From Gammaproteobacteria bacterium 28-57-27 (GTDB taxonomy: Bacteria > Pseudomonadota > Gammaproteobacteria > Halothiobacillales > Halothiobacillaceae), in contig NCGK01000001.1 of the NCBI GenBank assembly GCA_002281735.1, positions 124,001 through 188,000 on the forward strand: 64,000 bases of DNA, in the 5' to 3' direction. The notes beneath the pieces are model-generated. The model was not told the origin of the DNA, did not search any database, and saw nothing but the letters and a program-made list of their open reading frames with translations. Below are positions 53,874 through 60,991 of the stretch, piece by piece. Position 1 is the first letter of the stretch, and every line of letters begins with the position of its first letter. The translations under genes and the position numbers were made by a program.

Positions 53874-54623
53874 TCAGCGGGACGCGCAGACCGTGCAATG
53901 CGGGTCGCGCTTGAGTTTGAGGATACGGATATCGAAGGTCATGGCATCGAATAACATCAGTCGTCCGCGTAGTGGGTCGCCCAGGTTGAGAAGGACTTTG
54001 ACGGCTTCGAGGGCTTGGAGCGTGCCCATGCTGCCGACGACGGGCGCAAGGATGCCATTTTGCGTGCAAGTTTCCTGTTCGGTATCGGCGGTTTCAGGGT
54101 AGAGACAGTGGTAGCAGGGGCTGCTGTCATGGCGGGTGTCGAACACGGCGAGTTGGCCTTCGAAGCGGATGGCGGCGGCGGAGACGAGCGGTTTGCGGGC
54201 GGCGACGCAGGTGCGGTTGATGGCGTGGCGGCTGGCGAAATTGTCGGTGCAGTCGAGCACGATGTCGGCAGCTTGCACGGCGGCGAGCAGAGCTTGATCG
54301 TCGAGCGGTCCGGGCAGGGTGTCGATGCGAATGTCCGGGTTGAGGGCGAGCAGGTTGTCGCGCGCAGACTCAATCTTTGGGCGGCCAAGGTCGGCGGTAC
54401 GGTGAATGATCTGGCGTTGCAGGTTGGATATCTCCACGCGGTCGAAGTCCACCAGGGTCAGATGTCCGACGCCTGCGGCGGCAAGATAGAGGCTGGCGGG
54501 TGAGCCGAGGCCGCCAAGCCCGATGATAAGGGCATGACTGGCGAGCAGTTTTTGTTGACCTTCATAGTCGATTTGCGGCATCAGGATTTGGCGGCTGTAA
54601 CGTTGGAGTTGCTGGTCGTTCAT
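53874..54623 (-). CDS. moeB: MoeB/ThiF-type adenylyltransferase
   Basis: 249 residues of the E1-like family that adenylates the C-terminal glycine of MoaD or ThiS for sulfur transfer. The ATP-binding [46 protein letters not shown] and zinc ligands CYHC and CTVC are visible. MoeB is the most common member with this length, but ThiF cannot be excluded because no moaD or thiS is next to it. Start at 54623, 20 bases after the preceding gene's stop on the same strand. Confidence 0.88.
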   Translation of the reverse strand: MNDQQLQRYSRQILMPQIDYEGQQKLLASHALIIGLGGLGSPASLYLAAAGVGHLTLVDFDRVEISNLQRQIIHRTADLGRPKIESARDNLLALNPDIRIDTLPGPLDDQALLAAVQAADIVLDCTDNFASRHAINRTCVAARKPLVSAAAIRFEGQLAVFDTRHDSSPCYHCLYPETADTEQETCTQNGILAPVVGSMGTLQALEAVKVLLNLGDPLRGRLMLFDAMTFDIRILKLKRDPHCTVCASR

Positions 54624-54642
54624 GGGCGGGCTGTTGGCGGAA

Positions 54643-55059
54643 TCAAAGGTAGCGGTTCCATGCGTTGTGGGCGGTGGTGTGCTTGGGGTCGTCGGGCAGG
54701 GTGTGGCTGTGATCGGGTGTGTCGCGCAGGGCGGCGAGTTTGCGCAGTGCTTCATGGGTGCCGATGGGGATATTGAGCGTTTCGCGTTGTGCGTCTTCGC
54801 TGTATTCGATCAGCGCGTAGCTGAGTTTGCTCCATAGGCTGGCATCCAGATGCAGTCCGCGCCAAGCCACGAGTTGCAGGATGCCACGCAGGCAGATGTG
54901 GTGCAGGTCGTAGCTGATTTTTATGCGCGTGGGGCAGGGGCTTTCGATGCGCAGAATGCCCGGAAGGCTGGCCAGCCAGGCAGCATCATCGGTGCTCAGG
55001 CCTGGATGGGGGCCGCGCAGGCGTATTTCGTGGCTTTTAATTGTGCTGTGGCTGTCCAT
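54643..55059 (-). CDS. Conserved-looking unknown protein upstream of moeB
   Basis: 138 residues, not recognised. The first 70 residues alternate strands and helices (LRGPHPGLSTDDAAWLASLP, RIKISYDLHHICLRGILQLV) in a pattern reminiscent of a small alpha-beta ferredoxin-like fold such as HMA domains, but lacking the CxxC metal site. No membrane helix or signal. It is co-directional with moeB with a 19-base gap, so probably co-transcribed. Confidence 0.55.
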   Translation of the reverse strand: MDSHSTIKSHEIRLRGPHPGLSTDDAAWLASLPGILRIESPCPTRIKISYDLHHICLRGILQLVAWRGLHLDASLWSKLSYALIEYSEDAQRETLNIPIGTHEALRKLAALRDTPDHSHTLPDDPKHTTAHNAWNRYL

Positions 55060-55241
55060 GGGCGTAGGTTAGCCTTGCTTGAGCGTTGTGCAAACGGATG
55101 TTCGTCAAATCATCACAAAAAATTCATTAAAGCATTCATCAAGTTTTTTAATTGGTTTCTATTATCCACCTGCAAACCTTTGGTCAAGCTGCAATCTTGA
55201 GCGTGAGCTGAGGTTTTTCCTTTCGACAATCAGGCAGGTGG

Positions 55242-55763
55242 ATGATGAGCGAAGTTTATAACGTATTGTTTTCATGTACCGGGAATTCGGCGCGCAGCAT
55301 TATGGCTGAGGCCTTGATGAATCATTGGAGCAAGGGGCGCTTCAAGGCTTACAGCGCGGGCTTCAATCCGCGTGGCGAGATTCATCCCATGACTTTGGAA
55401 CAGTTGCGTCGCGCCAGTCTTTCAACCGAAGGTTTGCGTAGCAAGTCATGGGAAGAGTTCCAAACCCCGGATGCGCCGCGTATGGATTTTGTAATTACAG
55501 TGTGTGATGACGCACTCGATCAGGGTTGCCCCCTGTGGCCAGGCCAGCCGATGACCGCGCATTGGGGCATGAGCGACCCGGCGAAGGTTGAGGGCGACGA
55601 AGCCAAACAGATGGCGGCGTTCCGCGAGGCCTTCCGTGTGCTGGATACACGTATCAAGCTGTTCCTGAGTTTGCCGATTGCCACGCTCGACCATATGCGC
55701 TTGCAGCATGATGTGGATGAAATTGCGGAAAAAGTGCCGGAGCAGATTTCAACGCAGGTGTAA
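55242..55763 (+). CDS. ArsC-like low-molecular-weight phosphatase
   Basis: 173 residues of the arsenate reductase / LMW-PTP family. The P-loop C-x5-R is CTGNSARS, with the first Cys as nucleophile; FVITVCDDALDQGCPLWPG supplies two more Cys as in thioredoxin-coupled ArsC and the conserved Asp; W-P-G and H-W-G-M-S-D-P follow the family. No ars operon is next to it. An upstream AT-rich 180-bp region holds its promoter but no site I can fix. Confidence 0.8.
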   Translation: MMSEVYNVLFSCTGNSARSIMAEALMNHWSKGRFKAYSAGFNPRGEIHPMTLEQLRRASLSTEGLRSKSWEEFQTPDAPRMDFVITVCDDALDQGCPLWPGQPMTAHWGMSDPAKVEGDEAKQMAAFREAFRVLDTRIKLFLSLPIATLDHMRLQHDVDEIAEKVPEQISTQV

Positions 55764-55764
55764 A

Positions 55765-55918
55765 AGGCTGCTGAAATGCTGTGTCAGTAGCCTGTTACAG
55801 CGGGACATGGATGTCCCGCACGCAAATCAATCACATAAGTGATTGATTTGACGCTATCGAGTCCGGGGATGTACCGGACTCGATAGGGCTGAAAAACTCA
55901 TGGATGAGTTTTTCAGCC
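55765..55918. repeat. Five-hairpin array, copy C
   Basis: H1 55765-55793 AGGCTGCTGA/TCAGTAGCCT; H2 55800-55819 GCGGGACAT-GG-ATGTCCCGC (perfect); H3 55823-55850 CAAATCAATCAC/GTGATTGATTTG (perfect); H4 55854-55886 CTATCGAGTCCGG/CCGGACTCGATAG (perfect); H5 55887-55918 GGCTGAAAAACTCAT-GG and its exact complement. Same order as copy A. Confidence 0.88.
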
Positions 55919-56054
55919 GCCAAGCAAGCGACTGTCCCAGAGCTCACTGAAAGTCGCATTTCGGCACACAAACCACCTCACAGGTCACCCATAGCTCGAC
56001 TATGGCGTACCTTTGTATGCGGAATGAGATTTCAAACCGGCTTGTGGCAGGGCT

Positions 56055-56696
56055 TTACCAGCGCAACAAGCTTCGGCCAAGTGTTGCGCCGATTAGTGTC
56101 GGTATCAGCATGCCAAGCAAATACCAGGTGCCGATAAAAGGCGCGCCCATTTCCGGGCAGTGCAGGCTGTACACCACGGCGCCTAATGCCCCGGATAATA
56201 AGCCGACTGCCGCGCCAGCCTGCGTTAAGCGAGTGGGCGCCAAACCACGCACGGCCCACAGTGTGGAAAGAAAGATCGGGGCGGACAGCATCGTGATGAG
56301 CAGAGGGCACGCACCCCAGGACGCGCCGTACAAAAGCTCGTGGCGTTGTGCTGAGTCAGCATCGACGAGTGTGTACAAGGCAAGAAGCCACATCAGCACG
56401 ATAGGCAAGGCCATACCCAAGGGCGCTTTTTTCAGGCGTGAACCGGGGTGCGAAAGGCGCACAAGAGCAAGCAATGCGGCAGCAGCAAGGCTGGCGGCAT
56501 AGCCCAGTTTGACCCAGAACATGGGTAATTTGATGGCTTCAGAGAAATCGGGGCGCAGGCCGAGCAAGCCGAGCATCATCAAAAAGGCTACGCCCACGCC
56601 AAGACCAAGTGCAAGCGCAAAACGTTTTGCGGCGGTGTGCGGTTGGATAGCAATGTCGCCGGTGGCCAGCAGTGTTACGAGATCATCGGTCTTCAT
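56055..56696 (-). CDS. NrsF-type (DUF1109) anti-sigma factor
   Basis: 213 residues with six membrane helices (the first [20 protein letters not shown]). NrsF proteins hold SigF at the membrane and release it under metal or oxidative stress; [18 protein letters not shown] near the end is the family C-terminal segment with the Cys involved in sensing. It overlaps the sigma-factor gene by 4 bases. Confidence 0.9.
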   Translation of the reverse strand: MKTDDLVTLLATGDIAIQPHTAAKRFALALGLGVGVAFLMMLGLLGLRPDFSEAIKLPMFWVKLGYAASLAAAALLALVRLSHPGSRLKKAPLGMALPIVLMWLLALYTLVDADSAQRHELLYGASWGACPLLITMLSAPIFLSTLWAVRGLAPTRLTQAGAAVGLLSGALGAVVYSLHCPEMGAPFIGTWYLLGMLIPTLIGATLGRSLLRW

Positions 56697-57256
56697 TTTT
56701 TTCCTCCAATCAATGCCGCCAATGCCTTGAGGCCACGATGCACACCGACCTTGACGGCTGATTCCGACATCCCGGTAAGTTTGGCAGTTTCCGCAACCGA
56801 CAAACCTTCCAGCTTGGTATGCACAATCGGCAATCGCTGGCGTTCGGGTAGCTGGTCGAGTAGTACAGCTACATCCCTACGCGCATCGTTGGCCTCGTCG
56901 TCCGACGGGACGGCAAACTCCATCTCGTCATCCAAGGGCTCGTGCAACACATCTTGCCGAGCGCGCCTGCGCATCAAATCGACCAGTTTGTACTTGGCAA
57001 TGGCATGAACCCATGCCGTCAACGGCTGCTTGGCATCGTAGGTATGACGCTGGTTGTGCATGGCAATCAAGGATTCCTGCACCAAGTCCTCAACTTCATC
57101 CGGCAGGCTGGCGAGGCGTTTGCGGAAGTAACTACGCAAGTGGGTGCTTAGTTCCTTGAGAAACGCACGATACGCCACGCTATCGCCAGCCAGTCCGCGT
57201 AGCAGTCCGGCGCGCAGTCTGTTTTCAATTTCATCTAACCGGCTGGTATTTGTCAT
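56693..57256 (-). CDS. sigF: ECF sigma factor SigF
   Basis: 187 residues of an ECF sigma factor with regions sigma2 ([36 protein letters not shown]) and sigma4 ([37 protein letters not shown]). In alphaproteobacteria and others the SigF-NrsF pair controls a DUF2282/sulfite-oxidase-like and methionine-sulfoxide defence regulon. Here it faces a cytochrome b and molybdopterin oxidoreductase across a 303-bp gap that contains a matching promoter. The annotated ATG overlaps a second promoter-like element, which makes the exact start doubtful. Confidence 0.9.
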   Translation of the reverse strand: MTNTSRLDEIENRLRAGLLRGLAGDSVAYRAFLKELSTHLRSYFRKRLASLPDEVEDLVQESLIAMHNQRHTYDAKQPLTAWVHAIAKYKLVDLMRRRARQDVLHEPLDDEMEFAVPSDDEANDARRDVAVLLDQLPERQRLPIVHTKLEGLSVAETAKLTGMSESAVKVGVHRGLKALAALIGGKK

Positions 57257-57343
57257 TCGTTGAGATGGCGACTTTAGTTACAGAGAGCCGGACGAAATCA
57301 CGTCCAGGCTGATGAAAAAAAACAAACACCAAAAAACATGGGG

Positions 57344-57437
57344 CTTACGCAAAAGTGTTCCAGCAAGGCAAAGCTTTGATGCCAGTACACCGAGTACGGC
57401 GAGGTGCTTGAACGCCGCTGGGGCGGTTTTGCGTAAG
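57344..57437. repeat. Long inverted repeat between sigF and cytochrome b
   Basis: CTTACGCAAAAGTGTTCCAGC without its last base at 57344 and GCTGGGGCGGTTTTGCGTAA at 57417 pair over 11 plus 5 bases across about 52 bases. The centre has a CAAAGCTTTG palindrome. It may be a relic of a mobile element or a transcription barrier. Confidence 0.5.
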
Positions 57438-57473
57438 TCTTTGAGCAGGCTCTTAAAAATATTTAACCTGAAA

Positions 57474-57500
57474 TGTAACCAATCGCCAACTTGATGCGAA
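57474..57500 (+). promoter_or_regulatory. SigF-type promoter of the cytochrome b operon
   Basis: TGTAACC (57474-57480), a 16-bp spacer, CGAA (57497-57500). I recall GTAACC-N16-CGAA as the SigF consensus from Caulobacter. It lies 60 bases before the cytochrome b ATG and faces away from sigF. Confidence 0.75.
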
Positions 57501-57559
57501 TTAGTCGTTAACAAGCAGCACATGGCTTTTGTGTGACGCATCGAACAGCAGGGGGTTGT

Positions 57560-58183
57560 ATGCAGCAACGAATTTCCAACGGGCAGGAGGCCATGCATGG
57601 TGGGGTGATTCACCCCGCATGGCTGCGCATTATGCACTGGTTGAATGCGCTGGCGGTGCTCATTTTGGTGGGTAGTGGCTGGACAATCTATAACGCCTCG
57701 CCCTTGTTCGGTTTCGAGTTTCCGCGTGAGATGACCTTGGGCGGCTGGCTTGCGGGTGGCATTCAGTGGCATTTCGCTGCCATGTGGCTGCTTGGGATTA
57801 ATGGTGTGATCTATCTGCTGATCAATGTGTTCAGCGGGCGTCTTGTCAGGCGCTTCTTCCCGCTTTCGGCGGGTGCTCTGTTTGCTGATATTGGCTCGGC
57901 ACTGCGCGGACATCTCTCACATGCTGATCTGCGCCGTTACAACATGGTGCAGAAAGCGTCCTACCTGTTTGTGATGCTCGTCAGTGTGTTGTTGGTTTTG
58001 TCGGGCTTGGTGTTGATGCAATCAGTGCAATTTCCGTTGCTGCGCGAGTTGTTGGGGGGATATGAAACAGCGCGCTACATCCATTTTTTTGCCATGGCGG
58101 CCTTGGTCGGTTTTGTGATTGTGCATGTGGCGATGGCGCTGCTGGTGCCGCGCAGCCTGCTGGCCATGGTTCGCGGGCGTTGA
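57560..58183 (+). CDS. Cytochrome b561-type membrane subunit
   Basis: 207 residues with four membrane helices of the cytochrome b561/Ni-hydrogenase type. Histidines in WLRIMHWLNALAVLI, GIQWHFAAMWLL and IHFFAMAALVGFVIVHVAMA could bind two b hemes. It should carry electrons from quinol to the next product, a molybdopterin enzyme, as YedZ/MsrQ does for MsrP, but it is not a YedZ homologue by pattern. The ATG at 57560 gives the natural N-terminus. It is followed by the oxidoreductase at 25 bases. Confidence 0.88.
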   Translation: MQQRISNGQEAMHGGVIHPAWLRIMHWLNALAVLILVGSGWTIYNASPLFGFEFPREMTLGGWLAGGIQWHFAAMWLLGINGVIYLLINVFSGRLVRRFFPLSAGALFADIGSALRGHLSHADLRRYNMVQKASYLFVMLVSVLLVLSGLVLMQSVQFPLLRELLGGYETARYIHFFAMAALVGFVIVHVAMALLVPRSLLAMVRGR

Positions 58184-58208
58184 TGGAACAGGAAATCAGG
58201 AGCACTCA

Positions 58209-58979
58209 ATGAAAACCAAACGTATAGACCCACAAACAGCCGATTTGATCGTTAAAGATGCGCTGGGCGAATTACATATCCCCGCACGCCGAGCCTTTCT
58301 GCGCGGCGCGGTGACTCTAGGCGGGCTATCAATGCTGACGGGCTGTTCGATCAGCGATGAACCGAGCATTGAGTCCTTGTTGATGAAGGTGTCGCGTTTC
58401 AACGACAAGGTGCAGGCCTGGCTGTTCGACCCCGAGAGGCTGGCACCGACTTATCCCGCGTCGATGATTACCCGGCCTTTTCCTTTCAATGCCTTTTACG
58501 GTGAAAACAAAGCGCCGATTGTTGATGCGGAAAGTTACCGCCTGGAAGTTTCTGGCAAGGTGGCCGACAAGCACGCCTGGTCGCTGGCGGAATTATTGGC
58601 CTTGCCGCATACCGAGCAGATTACCCGACACATCTGCGTCGAGGGTTGGAGCGCCATTGGGCGTTGGGGTGGGTTGCCCTTTGGTGATTTTCTACGCATG
58701 GTCGGTGCCGATCTCTCGGCCAAGTATGTCGGCTTCAAGTGCGCCGATGGCTACCACACCAGTATCGACATGCCGACGGCGCTGCATCCGCAAACGCTGA
58801 TGGCCTTGAGTTATGACGGTGAGACGCTGCCTGTTCGCTACGGCTTTCCTCTGAAGCTGCGTATTCCGACCAAGCTGGGTTACAAGAACCCCAAGCATGT
58901 CCAGGCGATTTTCGTCACTAATTCCTACCCCGGCGGTTATTGGGAAGACCAGGGGTACAACTGGTTCGGCGGCAGTTGA
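58209..58979 (+). CDS. Sulfite-oxidase-family molybdopterin oxidoreductase
   Basis: 256 residues of the sulfite oxidase/MsrP superfamily. The N-terminus has a twin-arginine signal (ARRAFLRGAVTLGGLSML) ending in a lipobox-like LTGC, so export by Tat is expected. The molybdenum ligand Cys is in HICVEGWSAIGRW, with RRPFPF-like RPFPFNAFYGEN before it and YGFPLKLRIPTKLGYKN after. The partner cytochrome b precedes it. A role in reducing oxidised substrates under SigF control is inferred. Confidence 0.9.
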   Translation: MKTKRIDPQTADLIVKDALGELHIPARRAFLRGAVTLGGLSMLTGCSISDEPSIESLLMKVSRFNDKVQAWLFDPERLAPTYPASMITRPFPFNAFYGENKAPIVDAESYRLEVSGKVADKHAWSLAELLALPHTEQITRHICVEGWSAIGRWGGLPFGDFLRMVGADLSAKYVGFKCADGYHTSIDMPTALHPQTLMALSYDGETLPVRYGFPLKLRIPTKLGYKNPKHVQAIFVTNSYPGGYWEDQGYNWFGGS

Positions 58980-59053
58980 GCATGTCTCATCTGCCCTGAA
59001 ATACGGCAATTCCGCCGTGATCGTTCGTTTATTAAACCTGTGAGGATTTCATC

Positions 59054-59317
59054 ATGAAACTGAAGGCTGCTGCTGTGATCTGTTCTGCTGTTTTGATGTT
59101 TGGCGCCACTGCCATGGCCGACGATATGGGTAAGCCCGGTATGGCGAAGGACGGTATGAGTCATGATTCCATGTCCAAGGACACCATGGGCAAGGACAGT
59201 ATGAAAAAAGATGCCATGGGCAAGGACGAAATGCACAAAGATGGCATGAGCAAGGACACCATGGGCAAAGACACCATGGGTAAGGACCACATGAGCAAGG
59301 ATTCCATGGGTAAGTAA
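59054..59317 (+). CDS. Pentapeptide MXKDX repeat protein
   Basis: 87 residues: a Sec signal (KAAAVICSAVLMFGATAMA) and then about a dozen near-perfect M-x-K-D-x units such as MSKDT, MGKDS and MKKDA. The family is periplasmic and of unknown function; Met and His-rich repeats suggest metal binding or an oxidisable Met store. Placement after an exported redox pair under a SigF promoter fits a sacrificial Met role, though this is inference. Confidence 0.9.
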   Translation: MKLKAAAVICSAVLMFGATAMADDMGKPGMAKDGMSHDSMSKDTMGKDSMKKDAMGKDEMHKDGMSKDTMGKDTMGKDHMSKDSMGK

Positions 59318-59335
59318 GTCAACAAGTTACGAGAC

Positions 59336-60898
59336 TCAGGCGGGGGCGAACAGCTCCATCAACGCCGCAACCTGCCCTTCCATGGCTGCGTCACAACGTA
59401 GCGGGAGGGCTTTTGGTTTTTCTTCATCGGTCAATGGCTCGGCACCACTCTGCTGAGCGCTCAGCACGTCCAACGTCGCTTCTGACGGGTCACCGCCAGC
59501 CTTGACGCGTGTGAGCAGGCGTTGGCGCAGCAGCTCGTCTGGACAGTGCATATCGATGATATGAAAGGGAACGCCCAACCTCACCGTCAGTTCACGCGCG
59601 TTAGCGCGTGACGCAGCCTTGAGAAAAGTAGCGTCGAGAATCACACACCAGCCTGACTGCAACAATTCTTGAGCCAGATCGAACAAGCGTTGATAGGTTT
59701 TAGTGGTCGCCTGTGGGCTATAGCGGCCTGCATTGAGTCCGTCTTCGCCGCGCTGCGGAAATAGTCGCTGGCGTTCAATGTCGGCACGGATGCGAATCAG
59801 CCCCAGGCTTTCGGCCAGGATCAGTGCAGCATGGCTTTTGCCGCTGCCGGAAAAACCGTGGGTGATGATGAGTTGCGGCGGGGTGGTTTGCGTGAAATGT
59901 TCGGCCAGGTTGGTATAGCGCGCGTAATTGGCGCGTGCGGCGGCGATTTGTTCATCCGTGCCGCCAAAGGCGATGCCAAGCAGGGCGACTTTGGCGCGCA
60001 CCATGGCGCGGTAGGTCTGGTAGACGCGCAGCAATTCGAGGCCAGCATAGTCGCCGCTGAGTTCAAGATAGCGGTTGAGCAGGCGATTGGCGTGGGCGGG
60101 GAGTCCGCGATCCTGCAAGTCCATCAGCACGAAGGCCAGCTCGCTCATGACATCAATCCAGCGGAAGCTGGCGTTGAATTCAATCGCATCGAAAATGATG
60201 ATCTTGTTATCGACCCGCGCCATATTGCCGAGGTGCATGTCGCCGTGCAGTTCGCGCACGAAGCCGTCATTTTTGCGGGCGGCCAGCAGGGTTTGCAGGC
60301 TGGCGTAGCGGGCTTCGGTCCATAGTCGCAGGCGTTCGAGCTGGGCATGGCTGGCGGTATCATCGCTGGCTAGCAGGGGGCGAATCTGCTCGAAGTTTTG
60401 CGCCATCGGGTAGTACACGGTGGCGGGCTCGCCCAGTGTGCTGCTTGGTTCAACACGGGGTGCTTGTGCATGAAAATCGGCCAGGCGGGTGGCGAGTTCG
60501 TCCATCTGCTCCAACGCCAGGCCTTCGTGTGCCAAAACTTCATCCAGGCGCGCGCCATCGGCAAAGCGGCGCATGACGATGGCACTTTCAATGGGTTGGC
60601 CTTCGGCATCAAAGCGGGGAGCATCGGCAGAGCCAAAAATATCGGCGACATGCAGATAAAGACCGTCGCTCAATGCCTGGTTCAGGCGGATTTCTTCGTG
60701 GCAAAAATGCCGACGTTGAGCGCGGTCGCTAAAATCCAGAAAGCCGAAATTCACCGGTTTTTTGATTTTATAGGCATGTTCGCCCGCCAGAATCACGGAT
60801 GAAATATGCGTTTCGATCAGGCGTGCGCTGGGGTCTTGCGTTTGAAACTGAGCGAGTAGGGCGCGGACAAGGTGTTGGTGTTGATCGAGAGCGGACAT
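59336..60898 (-). CDS. APH-like kinase fused to P-loop ATPase
   Basis: 520 residues in two domains. The N-terminal part (about 1-330) is an aminoglycoside-phosphotransferase-like kinase with ELHGDMHLGNMARVD (H-G-D-x-H-x-x-N) and IIFDAIEFN (catalytic and metal Asp). The C-terminal part is a P-loop kinase-like ATPase with HGFSGSGKSHAALILAE and a later WCVILDATFLKA. This fusion is widespread; its substrate is unknown. Start at the ATG at 60898, divergent from mrcB. Confidence 0.88.
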   Translation of the reverse strand: MSALDQHQHLVRALLAQFQTQDPSARLIETHISSVILAGEHAYKIKKPVNFGFLDFSDRAQRRHFCHEEIRLNQALSDGLYLHVADIFGSADAPRFDAEGQPIESAIVMRRFADGARLDEVLAHEGLALEQMDELATRLADFHAQAPRVEPSSTLGEPATVYYPMAQNFEQIRPLLASDDTASHAQLERLRLWTEARYASLQTLLAARKNDGFVRELHGDMHLGNMARVDNKIIIFDAIEFNASFRWIDVMSELAFVLMDLQDRGLPAHANRLLNRYLELSGDYAGLELLRVYQTYRAMVRAKVALLGIAFGGTDEQIAAARANYARYTNLAEHFTQTTPPQLIITHGFSGSGKSHAALILAESLGLIRIRADIERQRLFPQRGEDGLNAGRYSPQATTKTYQRLFDLAQELLQSGWCVILDATFLKAASRANARELTVRLGVPFHIIDMHCPDELLRQRLLTRVKAGGDPSEATLDVLSAQQSGAEPLTDEEKPKALPLRCDAAMEGQVAALMELFAPA

Positions 60899-60991
60899 GG
60901 CTGGCTTGCATAAGTTAAGATGCGACAGCATAAAGCAGTCATCATTTTGCATCCATGTCCACACGCTTCGTGTTCTGAGTCCCCTTTCACC

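Noticed and set aside
55242-55763. Part of an arsenic-resistance operon
   Set aside because: No arsR, arsB or acr3 nearby; only the phosphatase-type gene is present, so an arsenic role is unproven.
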